Shown here piece after piece: positions 1 to 9,825 of a DNA stretch of 64,000 nt. How positions within the stretch are numbered: position 1 is the stretch's first letter; each line of letters starts with the position of its first letter. The DNA comes from Pseudomonas entomophila (GTDB lineage Bacteria > Pseudomonadota > Gammaproteobacteria > Pseudomonadales > Pseudomonadaceae). Under the pieces are notes generated by a model, which ran no database searches, had not been told where the DNA came from, and worked only from the letters and a program-made list of their open reading frames with translations. Location: NCBI RefSeq assembly GCF_029478665.1, contig NZ_JARPQB010000006.1:1-64000 (forward strand), read 5' to 3'. Both the position numbers and the translations under genes were made by a program.

Positions 1-183
1 TTGGGGGTGCTTGGTCCGGGGTTGCGTGGGGTGGTGGCGCCGTTGGCGCAGCAGGCTTTTGTGGGTGGGTTTGAGACGGTGTTGCAGGTTGCGGGGGGGA
101 TGGCGCTGGTGTTTGCGGTGGTGGTTGGGGGGCTGCTGGGAAGGCCTCTGCCACAGACTCAAGGGCAAATCGTAGGTGTATGA
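1..183 (+). CDS. C-terminal end of a membrane protein (possibly MFS transporter), cut by window edge
   Basis: An open frame enters from the left edge and stops with TGA at 181-183. The roughly 60 visible residues are hydrophobic, with one or two membrane-spanning stretches (the run around MALVFAVVVGGLLG) and a short polar tail. This resembles the last helices of an MFS-type transporter, but 60 residues without a signature motif cannot settle the family. A strong hairpin terminator follows directly, so this is the 3' end of a transcription unit. It lies outside the putative island that begins near 221 and probably belongs to the chromosomal backbone. Confidence 0.4.
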   Translation: MGVLGPGLRGVVAPLAQQAFVGGFETVLQVAGGMALVFAVVVGGLLGRPLPQTQGQIVGV

Positions 184-189
184 AAAAGG

Positions 190-216
190 CACTTGGTTAA
201 CCAAGTGTATTTTTTG
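190..216 (+). terminator. Rho-independent terminator of the left-edge gene
   Basis: A perfect 18-bp palindrome (CACTTGGTTAACCAAGTG, 190-207) is followed by a T-rich run. It starts 7 bases after the upstream stop codon. Confidence 0.8.
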
Positions 217-220
217 GGTT

Positions 221-250
221 TGGTGGGAAGGGGATTTGAACCCGCATCCA
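221..250 (-). other. Degenerate tmRNA/tRNA 3'-end copy, putative island attachment site
   Basis: Read on the minus strand, this segment contains a T-loop (GGGTTCAAATCCCC) and ends in a CCACCA-like terminus, as a tRNA or tmRNA 3' end would. It resembles the true ssrA 3' end at 4967-4999, and the similarity includes a TTTGGTGG block extending just outside the mature end. Only 9 nucleotides lie between the T-loop and the discriminator where a real acceptor plus T-stem needs 12. No D-arm or anticodon arm follows, so it is not a functional tRNA. The likeliest reading is a diverged att copy left by integration at the tmRNA gene. Confidence 0.5.
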
Positions 251-441
251 TACCAGGCCGTCTGGCCATCATCTCAAAGACGCTGCATTTCCTATGGTTT
301 GGCTCGATTTGACGGTAAATCAGTTGCAGAGCTGGCGCTCCTGCGATTGTTGAGTATCCCTTTATCGCGCAATATTGCGCAAAAGCGGTCGGAAGGATGC
401 CGAATCCTGTAGAATCTCGGCCCGCGAAAAAAGGGGGATTT

Positions 442-2250
442 ATGGCTCACACGGCACAGACAAAACAGGCTCGACAGGCAGACCAAATGGCTGCTGAGTC
501 TTCGAGCCAGGCACTTGCCTCCGCCAGAGTCATGGCTCGCGCCCTGGCTACCACTTTTCCAGCAGATCACCAACTGTCTCTGGCACGTGCGTTCGGTGTT
601 CGTCTGATCGAGGCTTGGTGGTGTGGTCTGACTAGCGTCGACATCGTACCCCAGGAATTGCGCTCTCCGCTCCAGCCGTTTCCTACCGAGCCCCTGCCAG
701 AGGCCGCCGCCGCACTCGCGGAAACCATCGGTCGCACTGCCGCGAAATTTGATGCCGAGACCGCCGCTTATCAGATTGGCCTTACCTATACCGGTATGCT
801 CCCAGCTGAACATCGCGGGGAATTCGGAATTTTTTACACTCCCCCTGCCTTGACTGAGCGTTTGCTCGACCAAGTAACGGCCGTGAATGTTGACTGGGCG
901 AAGTGCCGCGTACTTGATCCGGCCTGCGGCGGAGGAGCTTTCCTGGCACCTATCGCCCAGCGGATCATGGATGCGCAGAAGGACTGCAGCCCGAAGTTGC
1001 TAATGCAGAGCATCGGCAACCGCTTGCGCGGCTACGAGATTGATCCCTTTGGGGCATGGCTCAGCCAGGTTACCCTGGATGCCGTGGTATTGCCGATTAG
1101 TCGTCTGGCTGGGCGCAAGCTGCCCGTCATGGTTACGGTTTGCGACTCGCTTCGCCGTAACCCACCCAAAGACCGTTTTGACCTTGTGATTGGCAATCCT
1201 CCATACGGCCGCGCCAAGCTCGATGCTGAGATTCGCGAGCGCTACAAGCGCTCGCTGTATGGTCATGCCAATCTGTATGGGCTGTTCACCGATTTGGCAC
1301 TCCGCCACACCAAGATAGGCGGCGTGATAGCCTACGTCACCCCGACCTCGTTCCTGGCCGGTGTCTACTTTAAGAACCTGCGAGCTTTGCTGGGGCGCTC
1401 AGCTCCGCCACTGACCATCGACTTCGTCACTGCTCGTAAGGGCGTTTTTGATGATGTGCTACAAGAAACGGCCCTGACGACCTATCGTCGCGGCGGGGAT
1501 AGCGCTCCAGTTGCAGTTGCCGAGATTGCTCCCTCTAGCGAGGGGTTGGAAGTCCAAAAGACGGGCGAGATACTCCTCCCAGCTAATGATCCATCCCTGC
1601 CTTGGCTCTTGCCCCGTACCACCGCGCAAAGCGCTTTGGTCGAGCTCCTGACACGTATGCCCCATCGTCTATCCGACTGGGGCTATGGCGTGAGTACCGG
1701 ACCTCTAGTTTGGAACCGTTTCAAGAGTCAGCTTGCACACCGCCCAAGCAGCAAACGCTTGCCGCTAATTTGGGCTGAGGCAATCACTGCCGATGGCCAT
1801 TTTGTGTTCCGTGCAGACAAGAAGAACCACGCACCCTACTTCGAACTGAATGCTGGAGACAGCTGGCTGGTGACCACTAAGCCTTGCGTTTTACTGCAAC
1901 GCACAACGGCCAAGGAACAAAGTCGTCGCCTGATTGCCGCAGCATTGCCTGCTGAGTTCCTGAAAAAGCATGGGGGTGTCGTCATAGAGAACCATATCAA
2001 TATGATTCGACCAATTACCGAAACACCACAGGTTAGCGCCGAGGTGCTGGGGGCATTTATCAATAGCGCAGCCGCAGATCGCGCGTTCCGCTGCGTAAGT
2101 GGCTCTGTCGCGGTTTCTGCGTATGAGTTGGAGTCGCTGCCGCTGCCTGGTCCAGAGAAACTCGTGGAGTTGGCCCAGTTGGTCTCCGAAGGTGCCGATC
2201 GCGACTCCATTGAGGCTGCATGCAATCGATTGTTTGAAGGGGATATGTAG
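442..2250 (+). CDS. N6-adenine DNA methyltransferase of a BsuBI/PstI-type restriction-modification system
   Basis: A 602-residue protein. The SAM-binding motif DPACGGGAFL (motif I) and the catalytic NPPY (in FDLVIGNPPYG, motif IV) occur in that order in the first half, typical of gamma-class N6-adenine methyltransferases. The second half should carry target recognition. The ATG at 442 is chosen because a purine-rich ribosome site (AAGGGGGA) precedes it; an in-frame ATG at 397 lacks one. The stop codon overlaps the GTG of the endonuclease gene by one base, so the two are translationally coupled. Its expected role is to protect host DNA from the neighbouring enzyme, with CTGCAG the family specificity. 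GC content is lower than in the chromosomal core. Confidence 0.88.
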   Translation: MAHTAQTKQARQADQMAAESSSQALASARVMARALATTFPADHQLSLARAFGVRLIEAWWCGLTSVDIVPQELRSPLQPFPTEPLPEAAAALAETIGRTAAKFDAETAAYQIGLTYTGMLPAEHRGEFGIFYTPPALTERLLDQVTAVNVDWAKCRVLDPACGGGAFLAPIAQRIMDAQKDCSPKLLMQSIGNRLRGYEIDPFGAWLSQVTLDAVVLPISRLAGRKLPVMVTVCDSLRRNPPKDRFDLVIGNPPYGRAKLDAEIRERYKRSLYGHANLYGLFTDLALRHTKIGGVIAYVTPTSFLAGVYFKNLRALLGRSAPPLTIDFVTARKGVFDDVLQETALTTYRRGGDSAPVAVAEIAPSSEGLEVQKTGEILLPANDPSLPWLLPRTTAQSALVELLTRMPHRLSDWGYGVSTGPLVWNRFKSQLAHRPSSKRLPLIWAEAITADGHFVFRADKKNHAPYFELNAGDSWLVTTKPCVLLQRTTAKEQSRRLIAAALPAEFLKKHGGVVIENHINMIRPITETPQVSAEVLGAFINSAAADRAFRCVSGSVAVSAYELESLPLPGPEKLVELAQLVSEGADRDSIEAACNRLFEGDM

Positions 2251-3326
2251 TGCTGCCACCTTATGTACCAAGGGAGTTGGTCGCTGAGAGGCTCCTGCTA
2301 ATCTTCCCGGAAGGAACTCCAAATCGGATTTATTGCACTCGTGAATTAGCCGCAAGCACTGTATTTGCCATGCTTTATATCGGGGCCGTTGAGCACTCCA
2401 GCGTTCGACTGGGGCCTGTGCATGTCTATCGCATGACTGACGTGCAGGCAGCGAATAACAGCGACGAGGAGCGCCTCTGCTACAGGACTAACTTACGCAA
2501 GAAGTCTTACGAGGTTCCCGGTAAGCGCTGGTACGCCGACAACACTCGTGAACCCATTCGCGATGAGACCCTCCGCGAAGGTCTCGTTGCAGTTGGTGCT
2601 GTCATGGAAGACAAGGATGTGCCGACTACATCCGGTAAGCCGCGTTACGCAATCAAGACTGATCTGGCCGCCTTGTTCGACCCTGCGCTCCAGGGGAAAG
2701 AGTTAGAAGGCGCTATTCTTGAGTGGCAATCTGAGCATTTGAACAAGGGTGCGCTTGCGAGGATTTCGCTGATGCGTATGGGCGCTGCCGATCAGGAAGG
2801 CGTGCTTGTTCACTTCCCCAACGGTGAAACGCGAGCACTCTCTCATGGCCCCAGCTCAATGATATCTCGGGCAGTCGTTGAGGCTTTTGCCAAGCATTTC
2901 CTAGAGAAGCCGGTCGTGCTTTGGCTCAGTGAGTCGAGCAACAAGGTCGCCATGCAGGACCTGCGCATGGCTTCCACCATTGGACTCGACATCGAGGCAC
3001 AGAAGAACCTACCCGATCTAATCTTGGTGGATCTCGGACCGAGCAACCCGCTGATCGTATTTATCGAAGTTGTGGCCACCGATGGTGCGATCACTGCGCG
3101 CCGCCAGAAGGCACTGTTCGATCTGACGGACAAAGGCGGCTTCAAACGCTCGCAAGTAGCGTTTGTCACTGCGTATGCAGATAGGGAGTCAGCAGGCTAC
3201 AAGAAGACCATCACAGGCTTGGCTTGGGGCTCGTTTGCTTGGTTTATGAGTGAACCCGATAAAATTCTAATGCTCCGTGATGGAGTCAGTCCTCTGTCTA
3301 GCTTGAATCAGCGGCTAGCTCCTTAG
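2250..3326 (+). CDS. BsuBI/PstI family type II restriction endonuclease
   Basis: A 358-residue protein starting with GTG in the overlap TAGTG with the methyltransferase stop. The N-terminal half probably forms a helical DNA-binding region. The C-terminal half carries the BsuBI/PstI nuclease signature: PDLILVDLG, then a hydrophobic strand ending IEVVATDGAI, comparable to the IEAVTSHGPI segment I remember for PstI, followed by a basic RRQKALFDLT helix. Known family members recognise CTGCAG. It is somewhat longer than PstI or BsuBI (about 320 residues). Methylase-first order with coupling lets protection precede cutting. Confidence 0.85.
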   Translation: MLPPYVPRELVAERLLLIFPEGTPNRIYCTRELAASTVFAMLYIGAVEHSSVRLGPVHVYRMTDVQAANNSDEERLCYRTNLRKKSYEVPGKRWYADNTREPIRDETLREGLVAVGAVMEDKDVPTTSGKPRYAIKTDLAALFDPALQGKELEGAILEWQSEHLNKGALARISLMRMGAADQEGVLVHFPNGETRALSHGPSSMISRAVVEAFAKHFLEKPVVLWLSESSNKVAMQDLRMASTIGLDIEAQKNLPDLILVDLGPSNPLIVFIEVVATDGAITARRQKALFDLTDKGGFKRSQVAFVTAYADRESAGYKKTITGLAWGSFAWFMSEPDKILMLRDGVSPLSSLNQRLAP

Positions 3327-3354
3327 AGAGCACAAGCAACAGAGAGCACAAGCA
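3325..3354. repeat. Tandem 14-bp direct repeat
   Basis: AGAGAGCACAAGCA occurs at 3325-3338 and again at 3341-3354, a 16-base period starting at the endonuclease stop codon. It may be a slippage duplication or an iteron-like binding site for a local regulator. Confidence 0.7.
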
Positions 3355-3436
3355 GCGCGCAAGGGGAAACTTGGCTGGGTCCAATCAGTTATCAATTCAA
3401 GTACATCATTTCTCGAGAAGTACTTTAGGAGGCTGT

Positions 3437-3703
3437 ATGGCGGATAAGGAATGGGCCGAAGTAGCGTACGCCGCAGTGCGTCAGGTCGCTGAGAGACAGT
3501 TAGAGTTCACGCCTGACGATATATGGGCAACTGGACTTCAGAAACCAGGTGATGCGCGCGCCCTAGGTGGTGTGATGCGTCGGGCTCACAGGGAGGGGCT
3601 GATAGAAAAAACAGGGCGTGTACAACCGACTACGCAACCAGAAAGCCACGGTACCGATATAACGGTCTGGCGTTCACTAATATTTGTCGCCGCAGGCGTA
3701 TAG
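3437..3703 (+). CDS. Small phage-like protein, possible winged-helix
   Basis: An 88-residue protein with a strong ribosome site (AGGAGG at 3427-3432) ahead of the ATG. The pattern DDIWATGL..PGDARALGGVMRRAHREGLIEKTG, then a Ser/Thr/Pro/His stretch and a final VWRS, resembles small proteins found in phages and prophages near replication or packaging genes, with a possible winged-helix fold. It sits between the restriction-modification pair and an Mrr-type nuclease. No C-protein (controller) HTH signature is visible, so a regulatory role in restriction is only a guess. Function unknown. Confidence 0.65.
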   Translation: MADKEWAEVAYAAVRQVAERQLEFTPDDIWATGLQKPGDARALGGVMRRAHREGLIEKTGRVQPTTQPESHGTDITVWRSLIFVAAGV

Positions 3704-3888
3704 CAGCGTACTTGATCAGCCCAGAGGCTATGAGGTCGGATACCGCTGGTGAGCCAGTAGTTCTGTATACCTCTCGGGCTCTTGAGAACGCAGGCATGCT
3801 CTTCGTAGCTCTCAGTTCTGTCTGCCGTGCTTTCCATTCACACAAGCGATCAGCATTGCTACAGTCTCGCCTCGATTCTGTGAAAGCA

Positions 3889-4902
3889 ATGAGTATCAAC
3901 ATGCCCGCGATGTGGATGATTCGAGGTGATGGTGGCCGTCTCTATGACGATTTCAGGGATCGCAGTCTTGCTGCCATTGGGTGGGCTCAGCTAGCGCTTG
4001 AGGCCAAGCCCGGCGTTTCCAGGAAGGCATTGATCCAAGCCTATAAAGACCTTCAACCAGGAATAAAGGACGCGAGTGCCGTAGCGGGGGCGTCGCAGGT
4101 CTTCCGTTTCGTTAACGAAATCAACATTGGCGATACGGTTGTTACCTATTCCCCTGCAAACCGGACCTACCTGGTAGGTCGCTTCACTGGAGCGTGCCTG
4201 CTCCGCCCCGATCTGGCAGATGATGGTATGTCTTTGACCCGACCTGTTGAGTGGTACACGCAGGAGGTCGATCGCGACAAGCTAACAGGCGCCAGCAGAA
4301 ATAGCCTGGGGTCCACGCTAACCGTATTTAAAGTTTCTGAGGATGCTCAGAAAGAGCTACTTGCCCTTGCTACTGGAAAAAACATCTCCACACCACCGAA
4401 AGACTTGATTGAAGATTCCGAGGTTCTGGAAGACCCGTTGAAGGGGGTTCAGGAAATTGCGTTTGAGCGGATCAAAGACCAAATCAACAGCCTGGATTGG
4501 GCTGAGATGCAGGAGCTGGTGGCCGGAATTTTACGAGCAATGGGCTACAAGACACTGGTGTCTCCGGCCGGTGCTGATCGCGGCAAAGACATTATTGCTT
4601 CACCCGATGGTTTCGGATTTGAGCCTCCGCGCATCGTTGTGGAGGTCAAGCACCGGAATGCCCGTATGGGAAGTAACGAGATCCGTAGCTTTCTCGGCGG
4701 CAGGCACAAGGATGATCGAGGACTGTACGTGAGTACTGGCGGATTCACGAAGGAGGCGTTGTATGAGGGGGAGCGAGCCAATGTGCATCTGACGATGTGG
4801 ACACTGGATGAGCTGGCTCGGACGCTGATGGCGCATTACCCAGCCACCGATCCGGAGACGAAGCGGTTGGTACCGTTGACTTACTTCTATATGCCTGCGT
4901 GA
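3889..4902 (+). CDS. Mrr-type restriction endonuclease with N-terminal sensor-like domain
   Basis: About 337 residues. The C-terminal part has the Mrr-family PD-(D/E)xK core: GYKTLVSPAGADRGKDIIA, then VVEVKHR (the ExK), then a helix GSNEIRSFLGG. The N-terminal part begins MWMIRGDGGRLYDDF.. and looks like the PUA/EVE-like module that precedes many modification-dependent nucleases, which suggests it reads a modified base or other foreign mark. No methyltransferase partner follows, consistent with a type IV enzyme. Starts at 3889 or 3901 place the conserved WMIRG segment at the N-terminus; a start at 3712 would add 59 residues with no recognisable features. It ends just before the ssrA terminator. 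Confidence 0.75.
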   Translation: MSINMPAMWMIRGDGGRLYDDFRDRSLAAIGWAQLALEAKPGVSRKALIQAYKDLQPGIKDASAVAGASQVFRFVNEINIGDTVVTYSPANRTYLVGRFTGACLLRPDLADDGMSLTRPVEWYTQEVDRDKLTGASRNSLGSTLTVFKVSEDAQKELLALATGKNISTPPKDLIEDSEVLEDPLKGVQEIAFERIKDQINSLDWAEMQELVAGILRAMGYKTLVSPAGADRGKDIIASPDGFGFEPPRIVVEVKHRNARMGSNEIRSFLGGRHKDDRGLYVSTGGFTKEALYEGERANVHLTMWTLDELARTLMAHYPATDPETKRLVPLTYFYMPA

Positions 4903-4927
4903 AACGTGCTATGACCGGATCCTAGGC

Positions 4928-4954
4928 ACAAAAAAAGACGCCCGAGGGCGTCTT
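4928..4954 (-). terminator. Rho-independent terminator of ssrA
   Basis: The stem AAGACGCCC/GGGCGTCTT is followed, on the minus strand, by a seven-T run. It lies 13 bases beyond the mature tmRNA 3' end. Confidence 0.85.
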
Positions 4955-4966
4955 CTTCTTTGGATT

Positions 4967-5356
4967 TGGTGGAGCCGGGGGGATTTGAACCCCCGTCCGC
5001 CAGTACTCCGCTGTCGGTACTACATGCTTAGCCGTGTCTACTGATTTAATCCGCAGCCGCCCGACGGGCAGGGTGCTTTGGATGAGTTGGGTAAGTTTTA
5101 GTCGCTTCGCCCCCAACGTGCTGCACGACGATCCTGTTCTGTATGACAATCATTTCGGGTTTACAGGCATCCCCTGATGATTGCTGGACCCGAAGGTACC
5201 AGGAGTGCATGTCAGCTGCAGTTAAGCAGCGAGAGCAGCACCGTATTGGTCGTCATTGGCAACTATAGAAAGTTGCAACAGTGGATTTACGAGTTCTGTT
5301 ACCAACTCGGCATGCACCTAGAGTTTCGCTACCGGCGTCGAATCCTAATCGGCCCC
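4967..5356 (-). ncRNA. ssrA: Transfer-messenger RNA
   Basis: The tmRNA is 390 nucleotides on the minus strand. The 5' end GGGGCCGATTAGGATTCGAC pairs with CGGCUCC before ACCA to give the 7-bp acceptor stem. The T-loop GGTTCAAATCC is intact. The tag reading frame at 5222-5260 (minus) encodes ANDDQYGAALAA followed by TAA. With SmpB (encoded at 13916-14398) it rescues stalled ribosomes and tags the unfinished protein for proteolysis. Its 3' end is a common integration site, and a degenerate copy lies near 221. Confidence 0.95.
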
Positions 5357-5399
5357 ACACTCAGCTCTAGCTGACCGTACCTTTCGGCACGTGAGGCGG

Positions 5400-5428
5400 A
5401 GTATACGCCTTTGCGCGCGCTGCGTCGA
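5400..5428 (-). promoter_or_regulatory. Putative sigma-70 promoter of ssrA
   Basis: On the minus strand, a -10 box TATACT (5400-5405) and a weak -35 TCGACG (5423-5428) are separated by exactly 17 bases. Transcription would start about 35-40 bases before the mature tmRNA 5' end, leaving a short precursor. Confidence 0.5.
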
Positions 5429-5441
5429 CAGGTGCGCCGTT

Positions 5442-5720
5442 TCAGGTGCCGTTGCCGCCTTTCTCGGTTTTCTCCAGGCGCTCGAGCACTTTGCTGGTGA
5501 TGGCGATGCATTCCTTGGTGTCGCCGGAGGCCTGGGCGGCCTTGGCTTTGTCCACGTGCTCGGTGAGGGCCTTGTCCAGGCCTTCGGAGGTGGCGCCGGC
5601 GGTGGCCATGGCGTCGTCGATCTTCTGCAGGTTCATGGCGCACAGGTCGTCGGCGGCGAAGACGGGCGAGGCCAGCAGGGTTGCGGCCGCGAACAGGGCG
5701 GATAGCGCAGTGCCTTTCAT
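5442..5720 (-). CDS. Small secreted protein of unknown function
   Basis: A 92-residue protein with a clear Sec signal peptide: MKGTALSALFAAATLLASPVFA, cleaved after an AxA-type site before ADDLCAMNL. The mature part is about 70 residues, mostly predicted helix, with two cysteines (LCAMN and KECIAI) that could form a disulphide in the periplasm, and a Lys/Glu-rich C-terminus. The start is fixed by GGAGA a few bases upstream. It lies next to ssrA and is followed by an inverted REP pair. I do not recognise a functional family. Confidence 0.75.
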   Translation of the reverse strand: MKGTALSALFAAATLLASPVFAADDLCAMNLQKIDDAMATAGATSEGLDKALTEHVDKAKAAQASGDTKECIAITSKVLERLEKTEKGGNGT

Positions 5721-5814
5721 GGGGGTCTCCTCGTTAGGCCTCTGGAGGGTGGGCCTGATTGGTGGACTGTGCGGTGTTGGCGGGGGTTCCATCGGAGTTG
5801 TGAAGCACGCTGGC

Positions 5815-5932
5815 CTGTAGGGGCGGCCTTGTGCCGCGAAAGGGGCGCGTAGCGGCCCCCGGGTTTCAGTGTTGAGCAAAGATCGCCGGGGCCGCTTGGC
5901 GGCCCTTTCGCGGCACAAGGCCGCTCCTACAG
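5815..5932. repeat. REP inverted pair
   Basis: Two copies of a P. putida-type REP (CTGTAG.GGCGGCCTTGTGCCGCGAAAGG and its inverse) face each other around a GC-rich centre. The pair lies between two minus-strand genes. Confidence 0.8.
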
Positions 5933-5948
5933 GAGGTGGCGGTGGGGC

Positions 5949-6185
5949 TTAGTGAGGGGACTTTTCCAGGGCTAGCTCCATGTCGTCGATCAGGGCCTTG
6001 GCCATGGCGCTAAGGATGCGCGCTGAACTGCCGGCGAGCAGGTCGCCTTCCATTTCGGCTTCGCAGGTCAGGTGGCGGATGCAGCCAAGCAGTACCGACA
6101 ACTCGCTGAAGGCATCTGCGAACGGGATGTCGGGTTGCACGCTGAACATGTCCATGCAGCGGGTCTTACCGGGAGTGACGGTCAT
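5949..6185 (-). CDS. DUF3077-type small protein
   Basis: A 78-residue protein. The pattern FSVQPDIPFADAFSELSVLLGCIRHLT.. followed by a helix ending MAKALIDDMELAL matches the DUF3077 proteins that occur in several copies in Pseudomonas genomes. It is cytosolic with no signal or membrane segment. Its ATG overlaps the stop of the upstream gene (ATGA, 6182-6185), so it is co-translated with it. Function unknown. The family match is from memory of its characteristic pattern. Confidence 0.7.
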   Translation of the reverse strand: MTVTPGKTRCMDMFSVQPDIPFADAFSELSVLLGCIRHLTCEAEMEGDLLAGSSARILSAMAKALIDDMELALEKSPH

Positions 6186-6421
6186 GGTTGCACTCCTGGC
6201 TTGTGTTCGAGCAGCGCGCAGGCGAGCTGGCCGAGGTAGTCGCTGGCGGTGAACAGGCGGTCGCGGTAGGCGCCGGGTTCGGTCTTGAAGTAGACGTCGA
6301 GTACATCGGAAATGGCGGTGGCGACCTCGACGGCGGCGGCCATGGCGTCTTCGCGGGTTAGGGTGGGGGAGATGGTGAGGTAGGACGCGATGTGGGGTGG
6401 GTCTGGGACGAGCTTTTTCAT
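6182..6421 (-). CDS. DUF6124/DUF3077-like small protein
   Basis: A 79-residue protein, beginning MKKLVPDPP and containing YLTISPTLTREDAMAAAVEVATAI..DVY and a C-terminal helix ASDYLGQLACALLEH. This layout (Pro-rich start, a T-x-SP-x-LT-x-EDA box, two helices) is that of short Pseudomonas-specific families related to the downstream gene. It is first in a two-gene unit. GGAG sits 8 bases upstream of the ATG, and the whole 5' leader (6422-6601) is full of competing inverted repeats, suggesting RNA-level control. Function unknown. Confidence 0.7.
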   Translation of the reverse strand: MKKLVPDPPHIASYLTISPTLTREDAMAAAVEVATAISDVLDVYFKTEPGAYRDRLFTASDYLGQLACALLEHKPGVQP

Positions 6422-6601
6422 GGTGAACACTCCGGCGCATTGAATGAATGCTGCCAGCCGTGCCTTTCTCACGGGACGAAGGGTGGCAGCCTTGCACGGG
6501 GTGAGAAACCGAGGCGCAGGAGGAACTCGGCCAGACCGAAGTCTGCCCATGCACGGCTGCCATAACAGGATTGCCGAACTCCTAACACCTCGGGTTCTCA
6601 C
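6422..6601 (-). promoter_or_regulatory. Highly structured mRNA leader with interleaved inverted repeats
   Basis: On the minus-strand transcript, arm A (6601-6573) pairs with 6531-6501 through about 25 base pairs with small interruptions. Its loop holds a UUCG-capped hairpin (6544-6533). A second pair, 6561-6546 with 6500-6485 (14 bp, two mismatches), has one arm inside the A loop and one outside, so A and B form a pseudoknot or exclude one another. The B segment 6561-6551 can also pair with 6463-6453, about 20 bases upstream of the ribosome site. The layout looks like a cis-regulatory switch for the two downstream genes. I cannot name a known RNA family. Confidence 0.5.
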
Positions 6602-6756
6602 GCCCGGTCACCAAATGTGGCGACGGAGTGACGTTATCCTTGGGGTATTTCCCCGGCAACGCGGCGGCTTCCGACAGGTGCGTAGGATAGGTCCCAAGCT
6701 GGTTTGGTTTGAAGCATTTGGTTGCAGGTTCGGAAATGTCGTACGGCTTGAGGGTG

Positions 6757-6937
6757 GTTCGCCGGCAAGGCCGGCGCCTACGAGGGGGCAGTTCGCAAGG
6801 CTTTGGGAGCGGGTTTGCCCGTGAAGCCGGCACTGCGGGGGATGGCACCGGCTTTGCCGGTGTTCGCGGATAAATCCGCTCCTACAGGGACCGTGCCGGG
6901 CTTGGTATCGGCACCGTACCTGTAGGCGCTGGCCCGG
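6757..6937. repeat. REP cluster in a 520-base gene-free stretch
   Basis: Several REP-like elements occur in series: TTCGCCGGCAAGGCCGGCG near 6757, a partial GGGTTTGCCCGTGAAGCCGGC near 6812, and CCGGCTTTGCCGG followed by TTCGCGGATAAATCCGCTCC ending near 6889. Between 6602 and 6756 I see only the presumed promoter region of the small-protein unit and a short GGGG-AAATA-CCCC stem. No gene is recognisable. Confidence 0.7.
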
Positions 6938-6943
6938 GTGATT

Positions 6944-9754
<2,811 letters not shown>

Positions 9755-9825
9755 GCAGTCTCCTCGCGGGGCCGCGGCGTCTCGTGCGCGGCGTGCCCCG
9801 GGCAATCAGGCGTTGGCGGGCGCGT

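Noticed and set aside
221..300. Possible tRNA gene on the minus strand
   Set aside because: Only a T-arm and CCA-like end are present, with three bases missing from the acceptor/T-stem and no anticodon arm.
3712..3888. N-terminal extension of the Mrr-type nuclease from an ATG at 3712
   Set aside because: No ribosome site and no feature in the 59 added residues; the domain starts at the WMIRG segment after 3889.
1..4967. Integrase or transposase for the left island
   Set aside because: None of the frames there has integrase or transposase motifs; the mobilising gene is either lost or never was within the window.
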